From: Halobacillus_B rhizosphaerae
Lineage (GTDB): Bacteria > Bacillota > Bacilli > Bacillales > Halobacillaceae
NCBI RefSeq assembly: GCF_046719735.1
Contig: NZ_JAUTWQ010000001.1
Coordinates: 372,001 to 436,000, forward strand
DNA: 64,000 bases
Reading direction: 5' to 3'
The notes under the pieces were generated by a model, which saw only the letters and a list, made by a program, of their open reading frames with translations, was not told the DNA's origin and did no database searches. Shown piece after piece: positions 51,748 through 61,546 of the stretch (position 1 is the first letter of the stretch; each line of letters starts with the position of its first letter). Made by a program: the position numbers and the translations under genes.

Positions 51748-52130
51748 TAGGATTACCTCCATATATCATTGAAATTGGTTTTGCTGAAACAAACCTTTCC
51801 CCGTTTAAATCATTTTATAACGATAATTTTAAAAATAGCTAAAGTCAGGATAAAATGCCCTCTTACTCACCAACAGGCTAGATATAAAGCTAATTGATCT
51901 TTTATATCTAGCCTGTTGATGATTTGATAAAACTAGAAAATAATGGCGGATTTTAGTAAGCGAATAACAGGTGGAGGGTGTTTTTCTATGAAAATAAAGT
52001 CATTTTTTGTAAATATTTGAATAATAAGAGGGATTAAGCTGATTATATCGAAGTATTAAATAAGACCTAAAATCAAACCAAATACTAGCTATAAAACTAT
52101 ATTCATTCAGTTAAATAAAGGATGGTCGTT
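51748..52130. other. intergenic region with a long perfect hairpin
   Basis: No gene. It holds the promoter side of both flanking genes. An 18-bp perfect inverted repeat lies at 51871-51888 and 51901-51918 (CAACAGGCTAGATATAAA and its complement) with a 12-base loop. No T-run follows on either strand. Confidence 0.55.
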
Positions 52131-53087
52131 ATGGGAATTTTAATCAACCAGGTATTTGAAGCACAAAAAGTCATGCGGCGAGTCATTATTGGACAGGACC
52201 GAGTGATTGAGTTAATGTTCATTGCTCTGCTGGCAGATGGTCATGTAATTTTAGAGAGTGTACCAGGATCAGGAAAAACTAAATTAGCCAAGAGTTTCGC
52301 AAAAGTAATGGATGCAAAATTTCGAAGAGTTCAATTTACTCCTGATGTTCTGCCGAGCGACGTGACGGGAATTCAATTCCTTAATCCTAAAACACAGGAA
52401 TTTGAAATGAGAACTGGTCCTGCATTCACTAATTTTTTATTAGCAGATGAAATTAACCGGGCCACCCCTAAGACACAGTCTAGTTTATTAGAAGTAATGG
52501 AAGAGCACCAGTTAACGATAGATGGGGATACCATCTCCGTCCCTGCTCCTTTTTTAGTAATGGCAACTCAAAATCCAGTAGAGAAAAATCAAGGAACGTT
52601 TCCGCTGCCAGAAGCGCAGCTGGATCGGTTTTTATTAAAAATACCTCTAGATTATCCAGACCTGGCATCAGAAAAAGAGATATTGTCCTTTTATCAGGTC
52701 GAGGATCCTTTTCAAGATTTATCGCTTGCTTTAACAATAGAAACGATTACTGAATTACAAGCCAGCGTAAAAAAGATTAGGGTCTCTGAACCGGTGAAAG
52801 ATTATCTTCTGGCTCTAATTCGGGGATCGAGAGAACATCCTGAAGTTCAATTAGGAGCCAGTACGCGAGCAGCTCTTGCATTAATGAGGGCAGCTCAGGC
52901 TAATGCCTTGCTTCAGCAGAGAAACTATTTGACTCCGCATGATGTGAAAGAACTCGCCCCTTATGTTATTGAACATCGGATCATCCTTTCTATGGAAGGC
53001 ATGATAAGAAAAACTACGCAAGAAGTTACGCAGGAAATTATTCAATCCGTCGAAGTACCAGTGGAATTGAGCAGTGGACAGCGGTGA
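52131..53087 (+). CDS. MoxR family AAA+ ATPase
   Basis: The 318-residue ATPase has Walker A ESVPGSGKTKLA near residue 40, the QFTPDVLPSDVTG segment, Walker B LLADEINRATPKTQ and the sensor ATQNPVEKNQGTFPLPEAQLDRF. MoxR proteins act as chaperones for DUF58/VWA partners, which here follow directly. The ATG at 52131 is preferred (AAAGGA upstream) over 52122. The stop overlaps the GTG of the next gene by GTGA. Confidence 0.93.
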   Translation: MGILINQVFEAQKVMRRVIIGQDRVIELMFIALLADGHVILESVPGSGKTKLAKSFAKVMDAKFRRVQFTPDVLPSDVTGIQFLNPKTQEFEMRTGPAFTNFLLADEINRATPKTQSSLLEVMEEHQLTIDGDTISVPAPFLVMATQNPVEKNQGTFPLPEAQLDRFLLKIPLDYPDLASEKEILSFYQVEDPFQDLSLALTIETITELQASVKKIRVSEPVKDYLLALIRGSREHPEVQLGASTRAALALMRAAQANALLQQRNYLTPHDVKELAPYVIEHRIILSMEGMIRKTTQEVTQEIIQSVEVPVELSSGQR

Positions 53088-54295
53088 GGGAATGGGAGCG
53101 AAAAGATCAAAGCAGTGTAGGCGTTCAAATAGACTTGCTTTCCGCCGTAACACTTGGTCTGCTTATCGTCTGTATGGTATCCGGCCAGGTGTTGATTTTT
53201 ATTCTGACTGGTATGATTGTGACATTCATAGTTCTTGGGAAGTACTGGGATCAATATATGGGAAAGTTATTAGAACTTGATAATCCTGTAAAAACCATCC
53301 GTTTGTTTGAAGGGGAAGATACAGATATTTCATTTATTCTACATAACCATTCGAAGCTTTCCATAATCAATGGCACTCTTTCATTGCAAATGAGCGAATC
53401 AATGTCCTGTCAATCGCACAAAGTTGGGCGGACTACAGGTACAGCTGCCTATCAGATCCCGTTTTCCATACCAGGGAAAAATACAGCATCCGTCTCTTTT
53501 CCATGCAGGGCAGTCTCCAGGGGAATCGGCAGGATCAATAAGATTGATTATAAGTTTCCATTGTTCCGGATGCATCATGCACTATTGAATTATCGTAAGA
53601 AGTATCAAACGATGCTGATTATTTATCCTAAACCCTTAGAAGTATATGGGTTGGGTAGTTTTATGAACCAGGTAATTGGAAATAATTATGCGGCGAATTC
53701 GCCTTATGAAGATCTTCAGAGTGTGCGCAGTATAAGAGATTATTTACCTACGGACGATTTCCGGCATATTCATTGGAATGCTTCAGTAAAGAAGGGCGCT
53801 TTACAAACGAAAGTATTTGAGCGGATGCAGGATACGACGATAAGTATTGTTATCAATATAAGTGAGTCCAGCCGTCTTGGAAACTATTACTTCACCCCAC
53901 GGCTTGAAAAGCTATTATCACATGCTGCATTTATCGCTTATTATGCAGCGGAACAGGGCTTCCCAGTTGAAGTCCATCTGAATCTTAAACGTGCAAATCG
54001 ATATCATGTGAGAAGTTATAGCAGCGGGACAGCTCAGGAGGATTTGAAGGAAGCGCTAGAATTACTGGCTCACATAAATAATCAGGGTAAAATCCTCCCA
54101 TTTTCTGAACTCCTTTACTCCCTATCGAAGGATAGGAATCAAAAGGTAAGCATACTTTTAGGAGATTGCGAGAATGAATCTACTAAAGAACAAGTGTTCA
54201 GGTGGTCCGCTGATAATGAGAACTTATACCGGGTATGGGAGGAAGAAGAGGTAGCTGTTCTCTTACCATTTGGACAAAAAGGAGGAAGAATATGA
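53084..54295 (+). CDS. DUF58 domain protein (YeaD-like)
   Basis: The 403-residue protein has two N-terminal hydrophobic helices (about residues 16-50), an Ig-like region and the DUF58 core, with EDLQSVRSIRDYLPTDDFRHIHWNASVKKG around residues 205-235. The core motif is intact. DUF58 proteins pair with MoxR ATPases; a role in envelope stress has been suggested in several bacteria. It starts inside the MoxR stop and overlaps the next gene by four bases. Confidence 0.88.
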   Translation: MREWERKDQSSVGVQIDLLSAVTLGLLIVCMVSGQVLIFILTGMIVTFIVLGKYWDQYMGKLLELDNPVKTIRLFEGEDTDISFILHNHSKLSIINGTLSLQMSESMSCQSHKVGRTTGTAAYQIPFSIPGKNTASVSFPCRAVSRGIGRINKIDYKFPLFRMHHALLNYRKKYQTMLIIYPKPLEVYGLGSFMNQVIGNNYAANSPYEDLQSVRSIRDYLPTDDFRHIHWNASVKKGALQTKVFERMQDTTISIVINISESSRLGNYYFTPRLEKLLSHAAFIAYYAAEQGFPVEVHLNLKRANRYHVRSYSSGTAQEDLKEALELLAHINNQGKILPFSELLYSLSKDRNQKVSILLGDCENESTKEQVFRWSADNENLYRVWEEEEVAVLLPFGQKGGRI

Positions 54296-55503
54296 ACCTC
54301 CATCTTTTGATAACCAGGGTATATCAGTACACCGCGGAAGTAATAGTGGTCTATTTCTTGCTTGTACCTGTATTCATTTACTATCATTTCCTTCCTTTTG
54401 GTAAGTATTTTATTGTTGCAGCACTTGTCTATATTTTGTTTTCCTTGCTTAGACTTGTCATGGAATCTTATCTCAGCTTCCTGCTTGTCGTTCCTGCGGC
54501 CGGCTTTGCAGCATATTCCTGGCTGGGATTTCCAATTTTCTTAGCCTGTCTGTCTGCCGTTATCTTCTACTGGAGGATAGCAGAGCATCAGAAAGAGGCA
54601 GACAAACATTATGATATAACGTTACTGAGTATAAGTTTTACGTTGGTTTTAGTCGAAGTGGTTTTTACTTATGACGAGATCATTATTTGGATGGCCATCA
54701 TTCAAATAGTAGTTTTTACTGGCGGTTACTGGATGAGCCAGTTAACGGCTCAGATGCGGCCGGTTAAGCTGATTGAATTTAGTGTACTTGCTCTTTATTT
54801 AAGCTTGTCTGTAGGTGCAGGACTGCTGTTTTGGTTCATGTACTCAGGAGTGAGGTTAAGTTTATTCGGGCTATGGTCATGGGGAACTAAAGGGGTCGTA
54901 TTTTTAATTAGTGCATTATTATATCTGGTCGGGATTCGCAGCTCGTTTACGAACGAAGGAATTTCCAGCCGATCCGCATTTTCGATGGATACTCCTCCCC
55001 TAACCTTAACAGATAAGAAGTCGGTAAAAGATCTCCTTTCTGAAACAATGAAGTCCTCCTCCAGTCATCAGATGGTCTGGATCATTCTCCTTTGTATAGT
55101 CGTGTTACTGACGGTCATTATATTATTCAGGAGAAAGTTCAAGAGTCAAGAAAGTTTCGAACAACAAGAGAGCATTCGCAGCGAGACGGGGACAGTAGCT
55201 TATCACCCCATAAAAGAAATGCCAGACCGTTCAAATTCCTTTTATCATCGTCCACCAGTACCGTATGTTCGAAAAGAAGTTTTTCAGCTTGAATCATTGG
55301 CACGGGTAAAAGGGAAGGGGAGGAAATCTTCTGAAACGTTGCAGAACTGGCTGAGACGATTACGGGTGAACGAAGAAGTAATCGAATTATACGAGAAAGT
55401 GCGATATGGTGAACAACGACTCACCAGCCAGGAGCTGAAAGTTTTTACCGAGGCAGTAAAACAACTGAAGGACTTCATGAATGATAGCTCGATTGAAAAG
55501 TAA
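54292..55503 (+). CDS. membrane protein with DUF4129-like C-terminus
   Basis: The 403-residue product has about eight membrane helices in residues 10-290, then a cytoplasmic tail with the DUF4129 type of segment (TLQNWLRRL, then LYEKVRYGE, near residues 345-390). In B. subtilis the third gene of this operon (yebA) also has a transglutaminase-like domain. Here no Cys-His-Asp core is seen and the length is much shorter, so the enzymatic part is absent or never present. ATG 54292 follows GGAGGAAG. Confidence 0.75.
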   Translation: MNLHLLITRVYQYTAEVIVVYFLLVPVFIYYHFLPFGKYFIVAALVYILFSLLRLVMESYLSFLLVVPAAGFAAYSWLGFPIFLACLSAVIFYWRIAEHQKEADKHYDITLLSISFTLVLVEVVFTYDEIIIWMAIIQIVVFTGGYWMSQLTAQMRPVKLIEFSVLALYLSLSVGAGLLFWFMYSGVRLSLFGLWSWGTKGVVFLISALLYLVGIRSSFTNEGISSRSAFSMDTPPLTLTDKKSVKDLLSETMKSSSSHQMVWIILLCIVVLLTVIILFRRKFKSQESFEQQESIRSETGTVAYHPIKEMPDRSNSFYHRPPVPYVRKEVFQLESLARVKGKGRKSSETLQNWLRRLRVNEEVIELYEKVRYGEQRLTSQELKVFTEAVKQLKDFMNDSSIEK

Positions 55504-55560
55504 CTACGCCATTTTTTCTAAAAGAGAAGTGGCTAACAGGATAGGGGGAGAAGCCGGTAA

Positions 55561-56073
55561 ATGAGAAGGAAAGTGCAAGTTGTCCCTTATCGTCAACAGT
55601 GGGAGGCAGATTACATTCGGGAGTGCTCTAATCTTAAAAACGTGCTGGGTAACTCTGAAGCCTCGTTCTATCATATAGGCAGTACTGCGATACCTGAAAT
55701 GAGCGCCAAGCCGGTTATAGATATAATGGGGAGTATAAAAAGAATAGAAGAGATTGATCCATTCATGCTTGAATTACAAACGATGGGTTATGAATCGAAG
55801 GGCGAATTTGGAATTCCGGGAAGACGTTTTTTTCAAAAGGGGGGAAATAGTAGAAGTCATCATTTACATATCTTTCAACAAGGTAGTGTTGAAATTGTCC
55901 GCCATCTAGCCTTTAGAGACTACTTGAGAAGTCACACAGAAGAAGCCTTACGATATCGTAGGTTAAAGGAGCAATTAGCAGAGCAGCATCCTTATAACAT
56001 AGAAGCTTATATGGAAGGGAAAAAAGAATTAATTACAGAAATAGAGAAAAAAGCACTACGTTGGTATAGATAA
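55561..56073 (+). CDS. GrpB/UPF0157 family nucleotidyltransferase-like protein
   Basis: The 170-residue protein has the family's YRQQWEADYIRE start, the HIGSTAIPEMSAKPVIDIMG motif and a SHHLHIF segment with the conserved His residues. The family has a nucleotidyltransferase-like fold and may be a coenzyme or nucleotide modifying enzyme; its substrate is not known. It begins 57 bases after the MoxR operon and may be read with it. Confidence 0.85.
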   Translation: MRRKVQVVPYRQQWEADYIRECSNLKNVLGNSEASFYHIGSTAIPEMSAKPVIDIMGSIKRIEEIDPFMLELQTMGYESKGEFGIPGRRFFQKGGNSRSHHLHIFQQGSVEIVRHLAFRDYLRSHTEEALRYRRLKEQLAEQHPYNIEAYMEGKKELITEIEKKALRWYR

Positions 56074-56131
56074 AATGCTCCCCAGTCTTCTTTGATGGAA
56101 AGATGACCGGGGAGCCATAAATGGAGTTGAA

Positions 56132-57115
56132 TTATTCATATTCTTTTTGAATATTTTTATCGCTTCTCTTTGTGTTAATCGGTCTTACATGGTTCTCGAT
56201 CGCTTGTCGTTTTGGTTCTAAAAGGGGAGGCAAGGATAAATTTTCTCCCAGCGTCTCATAAGGCTCGTCTCCCATAAATCCAGGACCGTCTGTCGCAAAT
56301 TCAAATAAAATTTGCGGAGCGACGTTCACATATAAAGAAGCAAAGTAATGCCGGTCTACGAAACCTGAAGTACGGAATCCAAAACTCGGCATCCGTTCGA
56401 TCCATTGCTCCAATTCCTGCTGGTCATGAACACGAAAAGCGGAGTGGTGAACCGTACCAAAGCCTTGGCGGGCAGGTGGTAATTCGGTGTTGTGCTCTAC
56501 AATCACTTGGGCACCGTTTCCACCTTCGCCAGTTTCAAATAAATGCAAGGTATCTTTGGAATCAATTTCTTCAAACAGCAGAACTTTTTCCATCATCTCC
56601 TTGAAATATTGATAATTTTCAATCCGTACAAACAAAGGACCTAGCCCTGTAATGGCATATTCAACCGGAATGGGGCCGTTTTTCCACGGAATACCAGCTG
56701 AAACACCTGTATTCCTTTCATCAGAAACGAGTTCGTAAGCCTGGTCATCGAAATCAAAAAAGGGCAGGACTTGCTTATTAAAGCGCTCCTGGATGCCAGA
56801 ATGTGTAACTTCTAACCGGTTAAATCTCTTCTCCCAATACTTCAATGCCTCATCACTGGGAACTCTGAAGGAGGTTTTTGCAATTTCGTTCGTTCCATGA
56901 GTTCCTTTAGGAATACCTGGGAAATCAAAAAAGGTCATATCGGTACCCGGGCTGCCCTCATCATCAGCAAAAAATAAATGATACGTTTGGATGTCGTCTT
57001 GGTTCACTGTTTTTTTAACTAATCGCATACCTAGTGTATAAGTGAAAAATTCATAGTTTTTTTCCGCACTGCTAGTTATAGCGGTCACGTGATGAATACC
57101 TTTTAATTTATTCAT
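56132..57115 (-). CDS. mhqO: ring-cleaving dioxygenase, MhqO-like
   Basis: The 327-residue protein contains two vicinal-oxygen-chelate modules: HHVTAITSSAEKNYEFFTYTLG at the N-terminus and a second metal region with VHHSAFRVHDQQELEQWIE near residue 225. Histidine and glutamate ligands are conserved. MhqO-type enzymes cleave quinone or catechol rings in the response to quinones. GGAGGC lies upstream of the ATG, and an MhqR-like operator overlaps the predicted promoter. Confidence 0.88.
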   Translation of the reverse strand: MNKLKGIHHVTAITSSAEKNYEFFTYTLGMRLVKKTVNQDDIQTYHLFFADDEGSPGTDMTFFDFPGIPKGTHGTNEIAKTSFRVPSDEALKYWEKRFNRLEVTHSGIQERFNKQVLPFFDFDDQAYELVSDERNTGVSAGIPWKNGPIPVEYAITGLGPLFVRIENYQYFKEMMEKVLLFEEIDSKDTLHLFETGEGGNGAQVIVEHNTELPPARQGFGTVHHSAFRVHDQQELEQWIERMPSFGFRTSGFVDRHYFASLYVNVAPQILFEFATDGPGFMGDEPYETLGENLSLPPLLEPKRQAIENHVRPINTKRSDKNIQKEYE

Positions 57116-57162
57116 GATGATGCCTCCTCGAAAAATAAATGAAGAATACCGTTGGTTAAGAT

Positions 57163-57215
57163 CTTCTCATTTTATACTAAATTGAAATTATCTTTAATTC
57201 AAGATAAAAGCATTA
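57163..57215 (-). promoter_or_regulatory. promoter and likely MhqR operator of the dioxygenase gene
   Basis: TTATCTT-TAATTC-AAGATAA (57188-57207) is a palindrome with exact 7-base arms and resembles the ATCTCGAATTCGAGAT-type MhqR box. On the minus strand it overlaps TTGAAT, a -35-like sequence, 17 bases before TAGTAT. A repressor there would block initiation. Confidence 0.55.
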
Positions 57216-57296
57216 TCTCTATAATCGATTGGGTTGAAGCACGAATCAGAAGCGGCACCGAAATAAGAACTGAATGACATAGAGAGGAAGTAGGGT

Positions 57297-58073
57297 ATGA
57301 TTAAGAGTTTTCAAATTTCATCCGAGTATCTAAAAGAGAAACGTAAGATCAGAGCGTACCTGCCTGAACCTTGCAAGGGAGAAGCAAAAAGGTATCCTGT
57401 TTTGTATATGCATGACGGGCAAAATGTCTTTGGTGAGGATGGTACTAACGCAGAGCAGTCTCTTCAGTTGAAGGAGTATTTAGAAAAAAGTGGATTACAA
57501 CTTATAGTAATTGCAATCGATGGAAAGGAAGGGGAAGAAAGAATTAATGAGCTCTGTCCCTGGGAGAATGGAGAGTACAGTGCGAAGATTACTGGTGGCA
57601 GAAGTACGTTAGGGGGAGGTGGAAAAGATTACACGGAATTCCTCGTTAAAGAATTGAAGCCATGGATAGATAGGAATTACCCCACATTGCCTGAGGACTC
57701 AGCTGTCGCTGGCATTTCTTTAGGTGGATTGATCTCTTGTTATATAATGTGCTGCTACCCGCAGGTATTTAAGAAAGCTGGAGGGGTTTCATCGGCTTTT
57801 TTTCGTAACCAGGAAGAAATAGAGAATATGATCTTCCATGCTTCCCTTCAGAACATTGAAGCCTTTTATTTGGATTGTGGAACTTTGGAAGCTGGAACAG
57901 ATCAAGCCATCAGTGATGAATTCCTTGCTTCAAATAAGAAAGTATACCGGTTATTAAACGAAAAGGTTTCTAACTCCAAATTAAGGGTTATTCCTCATGG
58001 AACTCATACGTACGAAGATTTTAAGGATCGGGCACCGGACATGCTTGCCTTCTTATTTTCAGATTTGGCATAA
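57297..58073 (+). CDS. alpha/beta-hydrolase, esterase D-like
   Basis: The 258-residue hydrolase has the oxyanion region YPVLYMHDGQNVFGE, the nucleophile elbow GISLGG (Ser near residue 139), an acidic residue near 199 and the C-terminal His in GTHTYEDF. It resembles bacterial esterases of the Fes/FrsA-esterase_D group that hydrolyse ester-linked siderophores or other acyl esters; the substrate cannot be read from sequence. The ATG has AGGAAGTAGGG upstream. Confidence 0.82.
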   Translation: MIKSFQISSEYLKEKRKIRAYLPEPCKGEAKRYPVLYMHDGQNVFGEDGTNAEQSLQLKEYLEKSGLQLIVIAIDGKEGEERINELCPWENGEYSAKITGGRSTLGGGGKDYTEFLVKELKPWIDRNYPTLPEDSAVAGISLGGLISCYIMCCYPQVFKKAGGVSSAFFRNQEEIENMIFHASLQNIEAFYLDCGTLEAGTDQAISDEFLASNKKVYRLLNEKVSNSKLRVIPHGTHTYEDFKDRAPDMLAFLFSDLA

Positions 58074-58310
58074 TAATCGAGCGGTTCGACGTATTCGGTT
58101 TAAAAGCAACTGTAAATGGATGACTTGTAACTTATCTCGCTTGCACGCAGCTATTGAGAAATTAATTTTAATCAGCAAGGCCATTCCTATGTAGCCATTA
58201 TATTTTTACTGCTTCCTGATGATGGCCGTATATTACCTAAGGTTTATCATTCTCCTCATATTATCCGCTGAACTCTCATAGATTAGACAAAATTTGAGGG
58301 GGAGAAATTA

Positions 58311-58715
58311 ATGGTGAAAAATTACTGTGAACGATTTGGAGAAATTCTTAATGGAAAAAGCAGTTTTCATGAAGGGGTGTGCTCCGTATCGTTTAAGCGG
58401 AGAATCAATGTCTTTGTACAAGGGAGACCGAGTACAAATGTAGTCCCTGCCGGTGTCTCGTTTGAGGGTTTGGATAAGAATGGGAATGCCTTAAATCTGG
58501 CAGAAATTGCGGTCCTGCAAGAGGAAATTCCTCCTTTCCTGCAATCGATAACTCAGCAGGGGTTAACTGTAAGCGCCTTACACAATCACTGGATCTTTAT
58601 GAGTCCAATCATCATGTATGTGCATATTCAATCCGTTGAACCTCCCTTGAATTTTGCGAGTAAACTTGCCCGTTCTTTTTCCTATTTAACGAGTTACCCT
58701 GTAAGTGAGAAGTAG
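58311..58715 (+). CDS. DUF1259 protein
   Basis: The 134-residue protein has the DUF1259 features: a LNGKSSFHEGVCSVSFKR start, a central GVSFEGLDKNGNALNLAEIAVLQEE and a TVSALHNHWIF segment with the His-Asn-His motif. The function of the family is unknown. Members usually contain two copies of the domain and a signal peptide, and here only one is present with no signal sequence. GAGGGGGAGAAATT precedes the ATG. Confidence 0.7.
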   Translation: MVKNYCERFGEILNGKSSFHEGVCSVSFKRRINVFVQGRPSTNVVPAGVSFEGLDKNGNALNLAEIAVLQEEIPPFLQSITQQGLTVSALHNHWIFMSPIIMYVHIQSVEPPLNFASKLARSFSYLTSYPVSEK

Positions 58716-58831
58716 TGGTACCTGATATTTCATAAAATAAAGATGGTTTTAGCTGATCACAAAGCGAACCCCACATACCTAGAGGGAAATTTAAGAAAGT
58801 CGAAGAAGAAGCGGCGGTCTAATCATGTTAT

Positions 58832-58868
58832 ACCGAACCTGGGTCATAAGAGGTTCGGTTTTTTTGTT
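58832..58868. terminator. terminator between the DUF1259 gene and the cation exporter gene
   Basis: ACCGAACCT pairs with AGGTTCGGT, followed by seven T residues on the plus strand. Confidence 0.8.
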
Positions 58869-58894
58869 TACTAAAAGTTTGCGCATCTGATTTG

Positions 58895-59848
58895 TTAATC
58901 CACCGGGGCCGTTTTATCCGCTCTATCATTTTCACACGTAATCGAATCTTTGTGAGGGTGCCTCTCATCTTCTATCTGGATGGTCACGTGTCCTATATTG
59001 TACTGTAGCAGCTTGGATTCGATTTCTCTTAGCAGCTGCTGAGATTCAGCGAATGTCATGTCATCCTTTACGACAACGTGTCCAGATAACGCATTTTTCC
59101 CACTAGTTATGCTCCAAATATGCAAGTCATGCAGGCTGGCGATTTGATTTGACTCAAGTAAGTAACGAATGATTTTATTTACTTCTACATCTTTCGGTTT
59201 ACCCTCCATTAAGATATGAACGGCTTCTTTGGCTACTTTATATCCGCTGATTAATACGAGTATAGCAACCACTACACTTGCCAGCGGATCAGCAAAACCC
59301 CAGCCCAGAAACATAATAAGCAGGGCGGCAGCAATCGCACCTACTGAACCTAGTAAATCCCCTAGCACATGATAAAAGGCTGCTCGGAGATTGAGGTTTT
59401 CTTTCGTATCTCCTTTCATAAGAATCCAGGCGACGGCAATATTCATTAGGAATCCTACGGAAGCGATCAGAAGCATGCCAGTAGAGGCGACATCCGGGGG
59501 ATTTTTGAAACGGTGATAGGCTTCAAAAATAATATAAACGGCGATGACGATCAGAGCTGCCCCATTGAATAACGCAGCAAGAATCTCAAAGCGTTGGTAG
59601 CCATAAGTTTTACTGTAATTTGCAGCTTTTTCACCAATAATAAAGGCAAGAACAGCCACCCCTAAAGATACAGAGTCGCTAAGCATATGTCCGGCATCAG
59701 ACAGCAAGGCTAAACTATTTGTAATTAGTCCGCCAGCAGCTTCAATAAGCATATAGACGGTTGTAAGAATGAAGCTGATTATTAATGCTTTTTTATTTCC
59801 TCCATGAGTATGGTTGTGGCCATGGTTAGGGTGATCATTATGCGTCAT
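58895..59848 (-). CDS. cation diffusion facilitator (CzcD-like zinc/cobalt exporter)
   Basis: The 317-residue exporter has six membrane helices, an N-terminal His-rich stretch (NDHPNHGHNHTHGG) and the metal site ALLSDAGHMLSDS near residue 45. The second HVLGDLLGS site lies near 160, and a cytoplasmic CDF domain (about 205-300) follows. The ATG at 59848 follows AAGGAG, giving a start immediately before the His-rich tail; upstream residues of the longer frame are not needed. It exports divalent cations such as Zn in exchange for protons or K. Confidence 0.93.
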   Translation of the reverse strand: MTHNDHPNHGHNHTHGGNKKALIISFILTTVYMLIEAAGGLITNSLALLSDAGHMLSDSVSLGVAVLAFIIGEKAANYSKTYGYQRFEILAALFNGAALIVIAVYIIFEAYHRFKNPPDVASTGMLLIASVGFLMNIAVAWILMKGDTKENLNLRAAFYHVLGDLLGSVGAIAAALLIMFLGWGFADPLASVVVAILVLISGYKVAKEAVHILMEGKPKDVEVNKIIRYLLESNQIASLHDLHIWSITSGKNALSGHVVVKDDMTFAESQQLLREIESKLLQYNIGHVTIQIEDERHPHKDSITCENDRADKTAPVD

Positions 59849-60065
59849 TAAGCTGATTCTCCTTCTAAAAGGTAACATCTTTACAGGAAACTTCGTCACA
59901 TAACCATTTGCTGGGTGTTTAGAAGAGTTCAGTCTTTGATAACTCGACCTACCTACATTATTTAACTGAAGCTAAATTCGTATTCAAGAGGTTTTACTTA
60001 TCATGAAATAACGACTATAGGACATAGTAAAGTCAGATGACTACTCTAGTAGTGGAGGGAAGTTT

Positions 60066-61484
60066 ATGGCACATTGGGAGTCGGTTGTTCCGTTTATGAT
60101 TATCATTATTATTGCTCTTTGGACCAAACAAGTGATTCCCGGTTTATTTATAGGCTTAATGGCTGCCTCTTATTTAGTACAGGGATCTCTCTTGGGAGGG
60201 ATAGAAAAGATGGCTGATTATCTCGTTACTAATCTGGCCAAACCGCCTAAATTACAGGTGATTGGGTTCTTATATATATTTACGGGAATCATTCACCTTT
60301 CGAAGAAGACGGGTGGAATATCAGGCTTTATCGAGCTAGTATCAAAAAAAATTCATTCCAAAAAGCAGGCAGTTTTATTAGTATGGCTTACGTTAATAGG
60401 GACTTTTATTTCTCCCAATTTGAGAATTGTAACCGTAGCTCCTATTATGAAATCATTGCAAGGACCGCTTCAGCTTAATAAAGAAAGAATAAGCTTCGTT
60501 ATTGAAGCGAGTGCATTACCGGTTATCGCTTTAATTCCCCTTGCCACTGCATTCATTGGATACATGACTTCTACAATTGATTTAGCTTTAGACAACGCTG
60601 CAATTCCTGGAGATGCTTATATATATTTTCTTAAGAGTATCCCTTTCAATTTTTTTTCAATCGTTACAATAGTGCTGGCGATTTTATACAGTATCTATCC
60701 TCATCCCGCTATTTTTAATCGATATATGGATCATAAAGAAGATAGGAAAGAAGATTCTTCTGAGAAAGACTCTGAGGATTCAGCATCTGGCCAGATTGAA
60801 GCAAATGTATTTAATTTAGTTATTCCATTAAGTCTGGCGTTAGGATTGTCTGTATTGCTTTCCTGGTTGGACGGTTATCAGAAGTCGTCTAGTTTTTCCC
60901 AGGCATTTGTAAAAGCGGACGTCACCCATTCTATGTTTGTGGCGATCTTAATTACCTTGCTGGTCACTTTTGTAATGCTCTTAATAGAAAAACATGATAT
61001 GAAAGGTCTTCTTGATGATTTCTTTGAAGGGGGAAATAAGCTGATTCCTGCTTTTTTTCTTTTTGCACTCGTATGGGCGCTCTCTTCAGCTGCAAAAGAT
61101 CTGGGATTAGCCGAATTCGTTACCAGTACTTTAGGTGAAATCCCTGCTTCTATTATTCCACCTGTAACCTTTGTGCTTGGATCATTGATTGCTTACTTTA
61201 TCGGGTCTGCCTGGGGATCCTGGGGATTATTAATGCCGGTCGGAGTTTCTCTTGCATCTGCCTCATCTCTGCCGCTGGAAGTTTTTATAGGAATCGTTTT
61301 CGCAAGCGGGACCTTAGGCGGACTGATCTCGCCGCTGAGCGGTACGACTGTCACAATGGCAAAGATCATGGAACTGGATACCATCCTATATGCGAAATAT
61401 AAATTTAAACATGTGATCGTACCATTTGTTTTATCAGCTGTTCTTTATTGGGGATTCGCTTATTTTGATAAATTTTATCACTAA
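60066..61484 (+). CDS. NhaC-type Na+/H+ antiporter family protein
   Basis: The 472-residue protein has about 12 membrane helices and the NhaC family pattern: GLFIGLMAASYLVQG, TAFIGYMTSTIDLAL and GSAWGSWGLLMPVGVSLASA near residue 380, with SPLSGTT just after. It may export Na+ in exchange for H+, which is useful in a halophile. An acidic cytoplasmic loop near residues 225-245 is Glu/Asp/Ser-rich. Related proteins can carry other substrates. GGAGGGAAG precedes the ATG. Confidence 0.85.
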   Translation: MAHWESVVPFMIIIIIALWTKQVIPGLFIGLMAASYLVQGSLLGGIEKMADYLVTNLAKPPKLQVIGFLYIFTGIIHLSKKTGGISGFIELVSKKIHSKKQAVLLVWLTLIGTFISPNLRIVTVAPIMKSLQGPLQLNKERISFVIEASALPVIALIPLATAFIGYMTSTIDLALDNAAIPGDAYIYFLKSIPFNFFSIVTIVLAILYSIYPHPAIFNRYMDHKEDRKEDSSEKDSEDSASGQIEANVFNLVIPLSLALGLSVLLSWLDGYQKSSSFSQAFVKADVTHSMFVAILITLLVTFVMLLIEKHDMKGLLDDFFEGGNKLIPAFFLFALVWALSSAAKDLGLAEFVTSTLGEIPASIIPPVTFVLGSLIAYFIGSAWGSWGLLMPVGVSLASASSLPLEVFIGIVFASGTLGGLISPLSGTTVTMAKIMELDTILYAKYKFKHVIVPFVLSAVLYWGFAYFDKFYH

Positions 61485-61504
61485 TACTTAAATCTAACGC
61501 AGTC

Positions 61505-61546
61505 AAACACCCTGCCTATTTTTTATATGGCCAGGGTGTTTTTTAT
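61505..61546 (+). terminator. terminator after the NhaC gene
   Basis: AACACCCTG pairs with CAGGGTGTT across a 17-base loop, followed by TTTTATT. Confidence 0.75.
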
